Positions 21,779 through 30,692 of a DNA stretch of 64,000 bases are shown one piece after another. The stretch is from positions 1-64,000 of the IMG/VR virus record IMGVR_UViG_3300023296_001057; one strand, given 5' to 3'. The stretch is from a virus. How positions within the stretch are numbered: position 1 is the first letter of the stretch; every line of letters starts with the position of its first letter. The position numbers and the translations under genes were made by a program. The notes under the pieces are model-generated. The model did not search any database. It was given only the letters and a program-made list of their open reading frames with translations, and was not told the DNA's origin.

Positions 21779-23605
21779 TTATTTTTTAGCAATTTTCCAT
21801 ACAATAGAACCTACACCCTTTGCATCCAATTTATTTAATTTTTTCTTAACATTATCGTTAGCTACATCCCAAATTTGCCCTAACAGAGAAGCCGTTTGTA
21901 AATCAACTAATACCCCATCTATTTTTTTAGCTTGTTTAGAATTAGCGACTCGAAATATACCATTAATAGTATTGGATGGTTCTACTGCTTCATTAATAGA
22001 TTCATTCTTAGCATCCCAATTTTTATCTATATAATCAAAGAATTCTTTTTGTTTCTCGGTTGATAAGTCATCTGGTGATTCTACATCAAATTTTGATAAA
22101 ACCATCTTAAAGAACTTCTGATATTCAGTTTCTTCGTTTACAGTTGGGTCGCATTCATCACATTCTTCATCGTATGCTTCCATTACTGCTCTTTTGTCTT
22201 TCAACATTTTTTTAAGTAATTCTTTTACAATTTTACCACCAGCATCATCATACATTTTATGAGCTCTACCTTCAAATCCTTTAATGGATTCACCTGTTCT
22301 TGCAAATTGAACGTCTCCGTTGGGTGTTTGTAAATAAAATTCACCAAATCCCATATGCTTTACTTCACTGTTAGGTAATACTCCACTTGTTCTGTTAATA
22401 AAAGTAGTATCTACATATATATCTTTTCCTTTTTTCTTAATATGCCCTTCAGATGCTTCATTGATCATTCCTTCTAATAGTCCACCTGCAATTCCACCTA
22501 CTTCAAAATCTGGATCATCTGCGTATTTCTTACTCAATAGTACAAATGATTTTCTTCCTTTCTTAATTGTCATATGTGGTATAGGAGAAAATGAAAAATC
22601 TATTTTCTTAAATCCAGCAGCTTTCAATGGATCTCTTAATCCCATTAAATTTCCTGTTGTCTTTACTACACCTTTAATGGTTTCAATATCTTGTGCTGAA
22701 AAGTTTTCATTTATAGATTCAGTTACTATAATAACGGGTTCATCATATCTATTAGCCCCAATAGTGTATTTTTTACTACTAGTTCCTTTTGTTACAATTA
22801 ATGTCCCATCGGATTTAGTATCAACAACCGTAAAATAATCATTTTTATTTGAACGTTTAAATCCGCTTTCGTTACCCAAATAGAAAACAGAACCCTTTTT
22901 AGCCACATCCTCAAAATCATCTAATGAATTATACTTTTTATTGGATTCATTAATAGATTCATCAATTGCCTTTGGAAATGGTGTTTTCTTAGCTATTTGA
23001 TATAACTTTTCCAAATCAGCTGGATCATTTCTATCAAACTTATCAGCGTTTCTGGTTTTCTTAAAAATGGCAGACGTTTTCTTACCATCTTTTTGGAGCA
23101 TGATAATTATACCCTTTCCTTTATTATACAATCGTTCGTCAAATACTGAAATGGATTCATTAATAGATTCATTCTTAGCATCCCAATTTTTATCTATGTA
23201 ATCAAAGAATTCTTTTTGTTTCTCAGTTGATAGATCGTCTGGTGATTCTACATCGAATTTTGATAAAACTGTCTTAAAGAATTTTTGATATTCAGTTTCT
23301 TCGTTTACAGATTCATCCAAATCCTCTGGTTCATCTAACAATGCTTTATTGAATTTAGTTTCAGCTGTTTTAAATTTTGCGGTTTGGTTTTTAACTTCTT
23401 TATGCAGATTTACTATTTCTTTTTTTAATTTCTCTTTTTCGTCTGCTGAAGATTTCTTAAATTTATTAACCAATTCTGTTTGTTTATCTAATAAATTTTG
23501 GAGTTTTAGTCCCTCTTGTTGATAAGATTCGGATGCTTGTTTAAATCCTTTTGATATTCCAGCCTCTACTAACTTTGTGCTGATCTTTTGTTTGAGTTTA
23601 TCCAT
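21779..23605 (-). CDS. Modular repeat protein, putative internal head protein
   Basis: I prefer the ATG at 23605 (MDKLKQKISTKLVEAGISKG) to one 66 bp upstream whose extra residues do not look like protein. About 608 residues made of small modules separated by acidic linkers of type (D/N/T)ESINE(S/A/N). Two modules of about 50 residues (EYQKFFKxVLSKFDVESP...) are near-identical. The N-terminal 90 residues form a coiled coil. INE|S resembles the T4 gp21 prohead-protease consensus (L/I)xE, so the chain may be cut into several peptides inside the capsid. No enzyme motif. Confidence 0.7.
   Translation of the reverse strand: MDKLKQKISTKLVEAGISKGFKQASESYQQEGLKLQNLLDKQTELVNKFKKSSADEKEKLKKEIVNLHKEVKNQTAKFKTAETKFNKALLDEPEDLDESVNEETEYQKFFKTVLSKFDVESPDDLSTEKQKEFFDYIDKNWDAKNESINESISVFDERLYNKGKGIIIMLQKDGKKTSAIFKKTRNADKFDRNDPADLEKLYQIAKKTPFPKAIDESINESNKKYNSLDDFEDVAKKGSVFYLGNESGFKRSNKNDYFTVVDTKSDGTLIVTKGTSSKKYTIGANRYDEPVIIVTESINENFSAQDIETIKGVVKTTGNLMGLRDPLKAAGFKKIDFSFSPIPHMTIKKGRKSFVLLSKKYADDPDFEVGGIAGGLLEGMINEASEGHIKKKGKDIYVDTTFINRTSGVLPNSEVKHMGFGEFYLQTPNGDVQFARTGESIKGFEGRAHKMYDDAGGKIVKELLKKMLKDKRAVMEAYDEECDECDPTVNEETEYQKFFKMVLSKFDVESPDDLSTEKQKEFFDYIDKNWDAKNESINEAVEPSNTINGIFRVANSKQAKKIDGVLVDLQTASLLGQIWDVANDNVKKKLNKLDAKGVGSIVWKIAKK
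21991..22142 (-). repeat. 152-bp direct repeat, copy A
   Basis: Encodes the second EYQKFFK module of the modular protein; nearly identical in DNA to 23158-23309, which points to recent internal duplication. Confidence 0.85.
23158..23309 (-). repeat. 152-bp direct repeat, copy B
   Basis: Encodes the first EYQKFFK module. Differences from copy A are scattered single bases, mostly silent. Confidence 0.85.
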
Positions 23606-23675
23606 TGTAGAATTTTCCTTTATTAATATTTTTGTATATCTATAAGTATTAGAAAACAATAAAAAACACAATTAT

Positions 23676-24359
23676 TTAAGAAATATAATGATTGAATACC
23701 GATGTACGGAATTTATCTTCCCTATCTTTAGTGGTTTCCCATATACTATTTGATTGGTTTATTTTCGGGTTAGGTTTCAGCCAATTTTGTGGATGTGGTT
23801 GAATATACATTTTTATTTTTTTATTTATACAGTATGCGGATACCCATATATCTAACATATTTGGATAGTCTAAAAAAGCATCATAGGGAATATTTCTAAC
23901 TACAGATGAATCTGTTAAACAAACTCCAGTACCTACTGCATGGATTTCTTTTTTCTCTTTTATCGCTCCACCAAAATAATAGCCTGACGTATCCCCGTGA
24001 TTAAAACTTGATATGGGAAGGGAAGGAAACACTTTACCATGTGAAGATTGAATAGTTCCTAATGTATATGTTTTTAGATTTTGCTCCACATAATCAGATG
24101 GATATAGAATATCATCATCAACCATAAAAAAGTAGAACTCTGAATCTTTGATAAAATCCAACACTTTTATTTTTCCAGTTGCTCCACAGTTACCTTCCAT
24201 ATAATATGTAACATTTTCAAATTCTGTAAATGGAACTTCAGTATAATCATTTAACCATACATGAATCTCATCTACTTGTGGAGATAGTGAATTCAACGTA
24301 TCCCATAATCCTACCTTTCTTTCTCTTTGTGATGCAACTCCTACTATTTTCTTCATCAT
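23676..24359 (-). CDS. GT-A-type glycosyltransferase
   Basis: 227 residues. FFMVDDDILYPSDYVEQN (about 77-94) carries the DxD metal-binding motif of GT-A enzymes. It would transfer a sugar from a nucleotide donor. Overlaps the upstream glycosyltransferase gene by 4 bp. Part of a nine-gene sugar cluster that may decorate virion proteins, DNA or the host surface. Confidence 0.75.
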   Translation of the reverse strand: MMKKIVGVASQRERKVGLWDTLNSLSPQVDEIHVWLNDYTEVPFTEFENVTYYMEGNCGATGKIKVLDFIKDSEFYFFMVDDDILYPSDYVEQNLKTYTLGTIQSSHGKVFPSLPISSFNHGDTSGYYFGGAIKEKKEIHAVGTGVCLTDSSVVRNIPYDAFLDYPNMLDIWVSAYCINKKIKMYIQPHPQNWLKPNPKINQSNSIWETTKDREDKFRTSVFNHYIS

Positions 24360-25081
24360 CTATTTTTAACTGTTATGTATCCGTTTTTTATATAAGTGGA
24401 TACGATTTCATCACGTAATTTCATATGATTTGATTTTCTCCATGATGAATTATTATCATTTCCATAATTGGAACCTTTGGATGGAAGCGAACCCCACAAT
24501 TCAATATTATCTTCTGGATGTGGTGGCACAAATGTATCTACATCGCCTTCCAATTTAGCTAAAAACGATAATTGTATATCTTCTCCATTATCCCATGAGA
24601 TTGGATTTTCTACCCACATATACCGTAAATAATCTTTCTTCATAAACCAAGAATGTCCGACTAAATCAACTTTTTGTGGGACAGAATGGTGTGATCCATT
24701 CCATCCTATTTTAGTATGGGTTTGATAGTTATCTGAATTTAAATATATTCCAGTTGAACCTAAAATACCATCATATCCACTTTCAATAGTATCCAAGCAA
24801 TTCTGGAACCATTGATTTCCAGGTATAGTATCATCATCAAAAAACGCTACATATTCGGTTTTAGTAAGCAACCCAAATGAAAATCTACCATGAAATTTAA
24901 AGTTATGATTCAATGTAGCAACCTTTACATCTAATTCAGATAAATCAAATTGCGTTTCATCTTCTGGTTTATTATACCATATCCAAATATCAGTTGGTTT
25001 TATTGTTTGATTTTGTATTGCTTCAATTTGTTCCTTTAAGTATTGAGGGCGTTTATAACAATTTAATACTACTGTAATCAT
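24356..25081 (-). CDS. Family 2-like glycosyltransferase
   Basis: 241 residues. Starts VVLNCYKRPQYLKEQIEAI as in GT2 enzymes; VAFFDDDTIPGNQW (about 78-91) holds DxD; WDNGEDIQLSF (about 163-173) is an ED-type catalytic motif. Acceptor unknown. Confidence 0.8.
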   Translation of the reverse strand: MITVVLNCYKRPQYLKEQIEAIQNQTIKPTDIWIWYNKPEDETQFDLSELDVKVATLNHNFKFHGRFSFGLLTKTEYVAFFDDDTIPGNQWFQNCLDTIESGYDGILGSTGIYLNSDNYQTHTKIGWNGSHHSVPQKVDLVGHSWFMKKDYLRYMWVENPISWDNGEDIQLSFLAKLEGDVDTFVPPHPEDNIELWGSLPSKGSNYGNDNNSSWRKSNHMKLRDEIVSTYIKNGYITVKNR

Positions 25082-26038
25082 TTATCTTTCAAAATCTATA
25101 TATTTTTTATTTCCATTTGATGTTAAAATAACATCTACATCATCAAATTTATCCAATTTAGTTTTACCAATATATTTAAAATCATCTAACCATTCATAGA
25201 TCAATCCATATGTATCTGAAAATCCATAATAGGTTATTAAATTAGAACTATCTATATTTTTATAAATATGTACTATATTTTCAATTTCATTAATTTCTCG
25301 TAGTGTATGTAGTTTCATTCTTTTTTTTGAAAATAATATTACATCATTCCATCTTAATTTTTTAAATAGAGTATGATGATACAAATTGTCCAGATTATTA
25401 ATATCATCATTAATATCAACAAGTCCATCACATTGATATTCTTTCCCACTCTTTCTTTTAAATTCACCTAAAACATCACACGTATTATCAAACCCCTTTT
25501 TAGAAAATAATACAACAGTGCGATGTCCACCTGCAACATTCCACTTTCCTAATACCACATATGGGAGATGAAAATGATTCAATAAATCATCTTCCGAGTT
25601 AAACAGAGATTTTTGAATTTTGAACCAATGATGATTATTTCTTGTACTTTCTGAAATATTTCCAGTATCAAATATTAAATATTTGGATCTTAATAATAAC
25701 TTTAAAAAAACATCATCTGCAGTTGCAAGACCATATTTTCCGAGAATGTGATGGTAAATACTTAAAAATAATGTACAGTCATTATAAACAATATCATTAG
25801 TTGTTATAATATTACGTTTTTTAAAATGAAAATCGGATGGATAGTTAAGTCCATCAGCCAAATCAGTACCCATTACCGTTTTACCCAATTTATGTTGTAA
25901 GGGGTATGATATATTCCCATTATTACAACCAACATCATATATAACATTTATATCGTTTGAATCTTGAATAAATTCAAAAACCATATTTTTTTTAAAATCA
26001 CCGGTTCTTCTATAATATGAACTGTTATCTATCATCAT
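25082..26038 (-). CDS. SAM methyltransferase with extra C-terminal domain
   Basis: 318 residues. IYDVGCNNGNISYPL (about 33-47) is the SAM-binding glycine loop of class I methyltransferases. After about residue 180 a second region (DNLYHHTLFKKLRWNDVILF; YYGFSDTYGLIYEWLDDF) looks kinase-like in strand order but lacks a clear catalytic loop. A sugar or lipid-carrier modifier is plausible given its neighbours. Confidence 0.65.
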   Translation of the reverse strand: MMIDNSSYYRRTGDFKKNMVFEFIQDSNDINVIYDVGCNNGNISYPLQHKLGKTVMGTDLADGLNYPSDFHFKKRNIITTNDIVYNDCTLFLSIYHHILGKYGLATADDVFLKLLLRSKYLIFDTGNISESTRNNHHWFKIQKSLFNSEDDLLNHFHLPYVVLGKWNVAGGHRTVVLFSKKGFDNTCDVLGEFKRKSGKEYQCDGLVDINDDINNLDNLYHHTLFKKLRWNDVILFSKKRMKLHTLREINEIENIVHIYKNIDSSNLITYYGFSDTYGLIYEWLDDFKYIGKTKLDKFDDVDVILTSNGNKKYIDFER

Positions 26039-27027
26039 GTCTCCTTTAATATTGTATCCACAACTCGTTTTGACGTGATACCATCACCATATGGACACTC
26101 AATTTCAATATATGGATTTTTTATCAGAATGTCAAATAAATCTTTAAGTTCATTAGGTCTATCACATAAATGTAAGTGTCCTGTATCAATTCCTTCGGGT
26201 CTTTCTGTAGTCTTTCTACATACAATAACTTTCTTATTAAAGAATGAACCCTCTTCCTGTAATCCACCGCTATCTGTTATTATTAATGATGCTGATTTGA
26301 GTACCTTAATGAAGTCATCGTGTTCCATAGGTTCTACTACGTTAACATTAGTTAATAAATTTTTATATTTAATAACATTTGGATTCGGGTGAATCGGTAG
26401 GACAAATTCTATATGTGGATATTCTTTGGCAATATTATTAATTTCTTCAAACCACTGTTCTATCCAATGATGATTCTCCCGTCTGTGAAGTGTAATTAAT
26501 ACTTTATCTTCATATGTAGGCTTTCCATATTTAGTGAGGTTATCTAGTACTGAATTACCTACTACTTTGATATCACCGTGGACTTTTTCACTCCTCAAAT
26601 TTTCTGCTGACAATTCAGTTGGTGTGAAATTCACATCTGCTATTCGGGATATCATTTGTCTATACCCTTCTTCAGGATATGGATGTTTCATATTTCCGCT
26701 ACGGAGTCCTGCCTCTAAGTAGTATATCTTTAATTCCCTATTAAAAGCGGATAGAGCACAACCAAAAGATGAACCTGTGTCACCCTGTACTAATACTGAA
26801 TCAATCGTATAGTCATTTGGAAATTGTAACATACAAGAACTTATAATACTATCCAATCTATTAGCTGACCAGTTAGGTATTTTAATTTTATAATCTACTT
26901 CTATATTTTTTAGTAAATCAGGATGCTGTCCTGTAAATAGTAATTTATATTGAGAACTATCTAAAATCTCAATTAATGGTTTTACTTTCAACCATTCGGG
27001 CCTTGTACCAAAACATATTAAAATCAT
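26035..27027 (-). CDS. wecB: UDP-N-acetylglucosamine 2-epimerase
   Basis: 330 residues. FGTRPEWLKVKPLI at the start, TGQHPDLL, GDTGSSFG, LEAGLRSG (about 106-113), TLHRREN (about 185-191), IHPNP and DSGGLQEE (about 254-261) are hallmarks of WecB/MnaA. It interconverts UDP-GlcNAc and UDP-ManNAc, supplying donors to the glycosyltransferases around it. Full length for the family is about 360-380, so it is slightly short. Confidence 0.9.
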   Translation of the reverse strand: MILICFGTRPEWLKVKPLIEILDSSQYKLLFTGQHPDLLKNIEVDYKIKIPNWSANRLDSIISSCMLQFPNDYTIDSVLVQGDTGSSFGCALSAFNRELKIYYLEAGLRSGNMKHPYPEEGYRQMISRIADVNFTPTELSAENLRSEKVHGDIKVVGNSVLDNLTKYGKPTYEDKVLITLHRRENHHWIEQWFEEINNIAKEYPHIEFVLPIHPNPNVIKYKNLLTNVNVVEPMEHDDFIKVLKSASLIITDSGGLQEEGSFFNKKVIVCRKTTERPEGIDTGHLHLCDRPNELKDLFDILIKNPYIEIECPYGDGITSKRVVDTILKET

Positions 27028-27075
27028 AGTTTATATTTTTTAAAAAGAAATGTCATTTCTTTAGGGAGGAGTAGT

Positions 27076-27504
27076 TCAACTTAAATAGTCAAGAGCTTTC
27101 TTATATATTTCTGTTCTTGCATAATCATCTTCGTTAGGATTAGAAATTCTTTTTAAGTTTATGTTATCTTTCAAATCAGCTATTTTCACAATCTTCGCCA
27201 ATCGGTTAGACTTTACATTACTTAAATATGACTTATAAGATGCTGATGGTTTCTTAGTTATTGCTTTAACCGCGAGTGAAACCTCTTTACCAAATACTTT
27301 TTCAATTTCCCTGATATTTATCTTTGTATCTTCAACAATATCATGTAATAATGCTACAATTCCCAATGATTCAGGCTTAGCATTAAATCCGCCTACACCT
27401 TTGAAAACTCGTTTAATATGATTAAAGTAAGGACTTCCTCCCCTATCTCTATATCCACTATGTAATTTTTCTGCTAATTTATACGCTTTCTTTATGTCAG
27501 TCAT
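27076..27504 (-). CDS. Small (p)ppGpp hydrolase (HD domain)
   Basis: 142 residues. FNHIKRVF, LLHDIVEDT (about 53-61) and KIADLKDNINLKR (about 106-118) are the HD-domain residues of RelA/SpoT hydrolases and Mesh1-like small alarmone hydrolases. Such enzymes degrade ppGpp or pppGpp using Mn. Overlaps ORF 27497 by 8 bp and lies downstream of a broken synthetase gene, the arrangement of a toxSAS/antitoxin pair. Confidence 0.8.
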   Translation of the reverse strand: MTDIKKAYKLAEKLHSGYRDRGGSPYFNHIKRVFKGVGGFNAKPESLGIVALLHDIVEDTKINIREIEKVFGKEVSLAVKAITKKPSASYKSYLSNVKSNRLAKIVKIADLKDNINLKRISNPNEDDYARTEIYKKALDYLS

Positions 27505-27904
27505 TCACTTTTGAAATGTAGAACCAATTACTATTAATAACTTGGTATTTCCATTCTCCTTTAATTTTATTTATAAACTTATCAATAACACTTTCATAGA
27601 AAGAACCTTTTCTTTCAGTTGATGCCGAAAAGTAAAAGAAATCATAACCACTTTGGTTGATAAGTGCTATTGAACCTAAAAGTATTTTATTTATAACACT
27701 GAAAATAGACAACCCCACAGGAAGTATATTATCATCATAAACACGAACATCATAACGTGATTCGTCATCTGTGGAATTCCAGTCTGCCCATAAAGAACTA
27801 TTGAGTTCTTCTACTTCTTTCAAATAATAGAACTCTAATTCTCTGCTTTCGGAAAGTTGAATTTCCCAAACGTGATTTTCGATATGTATTTTCTTACTTA
27901 ACAT
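27497..27904 (-). CDS. Unknown protein beside alarmone hydrolase
   Basis: 135 residues. YFSASTERKGSFYESVIDKF (about 90-109) is a pattern I recall from hypothetical phage and plasmid proteins. Start 10 bp from the promoter -10, so near-leaderless. Function unknown. Confidence 0.6.
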   Translation of the reverse strand: MLSKKIHIENHVWEIQLSESRELEFYYLKEVEELNSSLWADWNSTDDESRYDVRVYDDNILPVGLSIFSVINKILLGSIALINQSGYDFFYFSASTERKGSFYESVIDKFINKIKGEWKYQVINSNWFYISKVND

Positions 27905-27913
27905 TACATATAT

Positions 27914-27942
27914 AGTATACCGATTTTTTATATAAAAGTCAA
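27914..27942 (-). promoter_or_regulatory. Early-type promoter
   Basis: TTGACT, 17 bp, TATACT; drives ORF 27904 and the alarmone hydrolase separately from the synthetase. Confidence 0.7.
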
Positions 27943-27946
27943 GGGA

Positions 27947-28171
27947 TTAATCAAAAAATATTGTATTATATTCAAATAATTCTCCATCAATTTCAAAACT
28001 TTCTCTGGTATTACCGAAACTAAATAGTTTTTTAGATAGATTAGCATCAAACTTATCAATTTTTTCGGGCTTTGATCTCCATTTAGTATAAATACCATGT
28101 GCAGCCTCCTTATACTTCCATAGACGATCAGACATCACCTGTAGTTCCACGTCCATACCATTAATATTCAA
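27947..28171 (-). CDS. RelA/SpoT synthetase-like domain, C-terminal half
   Basis: 74 codons from a TTG, in the -1 frame relative to ORF 28168. Going back past the TTG the frame reads GYYGAHHIELN, then NGMDVELQVMSDRLW and AAHGIYTKW. These are the G-Y-x-x-H and VELQ motifs of RelA/SpoT nucleotidyltransferase domains. It continues the protein of ORF 28168, so the gene is frameshifted. Confidence 0.65.
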   Translation of the reverse strand: MNINGMDVELQVMSDRLWKYKEAAHGIYTKWRSKPEKIDKFDANLSKKLFSFGNTRESFEIDGELFEYNTIFFD

Positions 28172-28653
28172 CTCAATATGGTGAGCCCCATAATATCCAT
28201 AATTCGTTCATTACCCCTTTTTTTATACTCATAATCAATAATATATTTACTTTGCTTTCTTCTAAAATCTTTAATAAAATCATTCATCTCATCGTAATCT
28301 TTGAAAAGAACTACACCACGTATTATATCCCCTATTTGGGATAAGGATTTACCTCGTTTTATTACTTTATTTATAATGGAACTGATGGATTTTATCTGAT
28401 GCATGAATTTGTATTCCTGTGATGATCCTTTCTTAGGTAGACCTTTATCAACTATCTTATAAAATATATCTCTCGTATTAGATATTATTTCGCCGTTTTT
28501 ATTAATAAGATTTGTTAAAATTTCAATATTCTCTTTCTTACTTCGCTTTCCTCTTAATGCAATAAACTTACGAACTTCTTTATCCATAAGTAAAGCATCA
28601 TTCCGTTCACTAATAAAAGTGGAATCTGGTAACAATTCAATTAGTTTTTTCAT
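28168..28653 (-). CDS. RelA/SpoT synthetase-like domain, N-terminal half
   Basis: 161 residues; IGDIIRGVVLFKDYDEMND (about 106-124) matches the DIIR substrate-binding segment of (p)ppGpp synthetases, followed by a strand with DYEYKKRGNE. The reading frame then slips and stops, while the rest of the domain is encoded in the -1 frame (27947-28171). Complete, it would be about 230 residues, the size of a small alarmone synthetase. Broken gene or frameshifting. Confidence 0.65.
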   Translation of the reverse strand: MKKLIELLPDSTFISERNDALLMDKEVRKFIALRGKRSKKENIEILTNLINKNGEIISNTRDIFYKIVDKGLPKKGSSQEYKFMHQIKSISSIINKVIKRGKSLSQIGDIIRGVVLFKDYDEMNDFIKDFRRKQSKYIIDYEYKKRGNERIMDIMGLTILS

Positions 28654-28674
28654 TACGATCAGTTGTAAACAATG

Positions 28675-29103
28675 CTACGTTCTACCATCAAACACCACCA
28701 CCATAGAATCGTGCATTCCAGCTTTGCCCGTAACATATTCACCCTTCGTATTTACACCGCAAAATTTTATTCTCTTTTCTATGAATCGGATCTCTTTTTG
28801 GTTCGGCAATATATGTCTGTGAAATAATTGAGTGCTTGTGCTTACAGGTAAAAGCATTACACATAATTTACCTTTCTTGCTTTCCTCTATTGCCTTAATT
28901 ACGAACGCATCTTTAAGTTTTCTGCTATAAGGTGGGTTAATAAAATTTCGCTCCTTCCATTCTACATTTAAACCATCGTGCTTTTCAATATCGTTTTGAT
29001 ACGGGCAAGGGTCGTAGTTAAAATTAAATTCACCGTTCAATTCATCATAAAAGTATGGTGGTGTAGCCCAATCGTCTTTATGTGGTATATTTCTATTTTT
29101 CAT
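28675..29103 (-). CDS. Phage-type DNA N6-adenine methyltransferase
   Basis: 142 residues. DDWATPPYFYDELN (about 10-23), YDPCP and FINPPYSRK (about 53-61, NPPY catalytic motif), then a hydrophobic strand VMLLPVST. This is the small phage Dam family. Flanked by attC-like site 2 on its start side and a short AACAATG...ACGTT sequence on its stop side (28668-28682), consistent with a gene cassette. Confidence 0.85.
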   Translation of the reverse strand: MKNRNIPHKDDWATPPYFYDELNGEFNFNYDPCPYQNDIEKHDGLNVEWKERNFINPPYSRKLKDAFVIKAIEESKKGKLCVMLLPVSTSTQLFHRHILPNQKEIRFIEKRIKFCGVNTKGEYVTGKAGMHDSMVVVFDGRT

Positions 29104-29132
29104 AATTTATCTCTTTAAATCCGCACAGTTTA

Positions 29133-29179
29133 CAACAATGTGTAAACGGCATTAAAACGACCGCTTACACTCAGCGTTA
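29133..29179 (+). other. Integron attC-like site 2
   Basis: AACAATGTGTAAACGG, an 11-bp spacer, then CCGCTTACACTCAGCGTTA. It matches attC-like site 1 over about 47 bp and diverges exactly outside the AAC and GTT cores, as expected for recombination crossover points. Confidence 0.65.
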
Positions 29180-29242
29180 TATATAATATATATATAAGTA
29201 CTGAATTTTAAAAAATCCGGTACCAAAATATATTAAAATCAT
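29177..29242 (-). pseudogene. Remnant of a second 2-epimerase start
   Basis: 21 codons, MILIYFGTGFFKIQ..., matching the start of wecB (MILICFGTRPEWLKV) in protein and DNA, then cut off at the attC-like site, whose TAA is its stop. It suggests a duplicated wecB 5' end lost when the methyltransferase segment arrived. Confidence 0.55.
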
Positions 29243-29248
29243 ATCTTA

Positions 29249-29953
29249 TTACCAAATGCAAGTTTTATTTTCGGTTACTTTCTTATTCAAATATCCTCTA
29301 TTATTTCCAACTATCCAAGGATTTATAGTAGAACCAATATCTATGTATGTGTTATTTGGATTTACCATATGAAGTTGATGTGCTAATATATTCCCCAGTG
29401 GACCTGCTGAAAAAAGGAAAAGTTGATTATTCTTTGTTGCTTTTTCTTTCATCATTTCCAAAATTATTTTTAGTTCGGGATTAAACCAAGAACCAATTTG
29501 TATTGATATATATTCATCTACTTTAAATGGAAGTTTCTTATTAATCCCTTTTTCATTTGCAACTAATGTAACATCACCTTCCCAATTATTAAATTCAATA
29601 AAAAAGTTATCTTTAAAAAATTCATAATTTGAATTTACAAAAAGATTTGCCCAGGTAACATTATCACAGACAACAGTATCCCGCATCCATTGTACATGAT
29701 CTGTTGGCTGACAACATGGACAACTGATTCCTACATAATACTCCTTGTTTCTATATAAAAAAGATTCCATTAATATCTGATATTCAAATTGGTGAAGATT
29801 AGGATTAAATGACCATCCATCACAATTAGTAATTGGTTGATTACGTAAAACTTTATATTCACCATCGGCATATTTACTAAAAGAAAATGGTTCTTTATTT
29901 TGTAACTTATTAAAAAGAAAATGAAGATCTGTATGAAAAGATTTTGTTAGCAT
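29249..29953 (-). CDS. GT-D-type glycosyltransferase
   Basis: 234 residues. FSFSKYADGEYKVL (about 23-36) matches the DGE-type motif of DUF1792/GT-D glycosyltransferases; CPCCQPT (about 78-84) is an odd cysteine cluster. LFLFSAGPLGNILAHQL near the C-terminus is a nucleotide-sugar-binding-like loop. Overlaps the upstream gene by 1 bp. Confidence 0.65.
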   Translation of the reverse strand: MLTKSFHTDLHFLFNKLQNKEPFSFSKYADGEYKVLRNQPITNCDGWSFNPNLHQFEYQILMESFLYRNKEYYVGISCPCCQPTDHVQWMRDTVVCDNVTWANLFVNSNYEFFKDNFFIEFNNWEGDVTLVANEKGINKKLPFKVDEYISIQIGSWFNPELKIILEMMKEKATKNNQLFLFSAGPLGNILAHQLHMVNPNNTYIDIGSTINPWIVGNNRGYLNKKVTENKTCIW

Positions 29954-30690
29954 TATAACGAATCGTAAAATTCATTTTGAGCTAATTGACGTTCTATCTC
30001 CTTATGATGGTATAAACAATAATGCTCATCGGTTGGGAGAGCTGTAAACGTTGAATACCCAGTTATCTTTTCATGCACCTTACCTAACCATTGAACTTCT
30101 TTTGTGTTCTTATACAGTCTAGTTTGGTAATCAGGATGGTTGATTATAGGTATATAGTACTCTACCTCGTCTTCGTTTTCATTAATGATCAAATTATTTT
30201 CCTGTAATAATCGGTATTCATCACTTGTAAAATTCATTTCTTTTTTTGCGACGTGAGTTTCTAACTTTGATATCTTCCAATTCCATTTTTTTACATGAGT
30301 ATACCCAAGTCCATCTACTGTATTAATTCTTGGAATAAAAAATAAATCAATTTCATTATTTTCCTCTAACAGATTAGGTAGAATTTCAAGTAAATATTCA
30401 TGTGGTATTTCATCCGCATCTAACTGAAGTATATAATCACCTTTTGAATGTTGTTTTAGATTCGATTTAAACGTACCAAAGTCATCATTTAATGGAAATC
30501 CTACTACCTTAATAGTATCATGTACGTTCTTTATCACATTTAAGTATTCCATTACCTCATCAGTAACGCCTGTTTTGTCATACTGAATAATGATTTCATC
30601 TTCGATTCGGATTCTAGGTTGTAAGAAATTTATTAAACTTGTAATTTCTTTAATTTCGTTTACTACGGTTATTGCGTATGATATAATCAT
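29953..30690 (-). CDS. Family 2-like glycosyltransferase
   Basis: 245 residues; YILQLDADEIPHEYL (about 86-100) carries the DxD motif, the N-terminus SYAITVVNEIKEI is the usual GT2 donor strand, and the C-terminal YCLYHHKE fits a catalytic His region. Acceptor unknown. Confidence 0.75.
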   Translation of the reverse strand: MIISYAITVVNEIKEITSLINFLQPRIRIEDEIIIQYDKTGVTDEVMEYLNVIKNVHDTIKVVGFPLNDDFGTFKSNLKQHSKGDYILQLDADEIPHEYLLEILPNLLEENNEIDLFFIPRINTVDGLGYTHVKKWNWKISKLETHVAKKEMNFTSDEYRLLQENNLIINENEDEVEYYIPIINHPDYQTRLYKNTKEVQWLGKVHEKITGYSTFTALPTDEHYCLYHHKEIERQLAQNEFYDSL

Positions 30691-30692
30691 AA

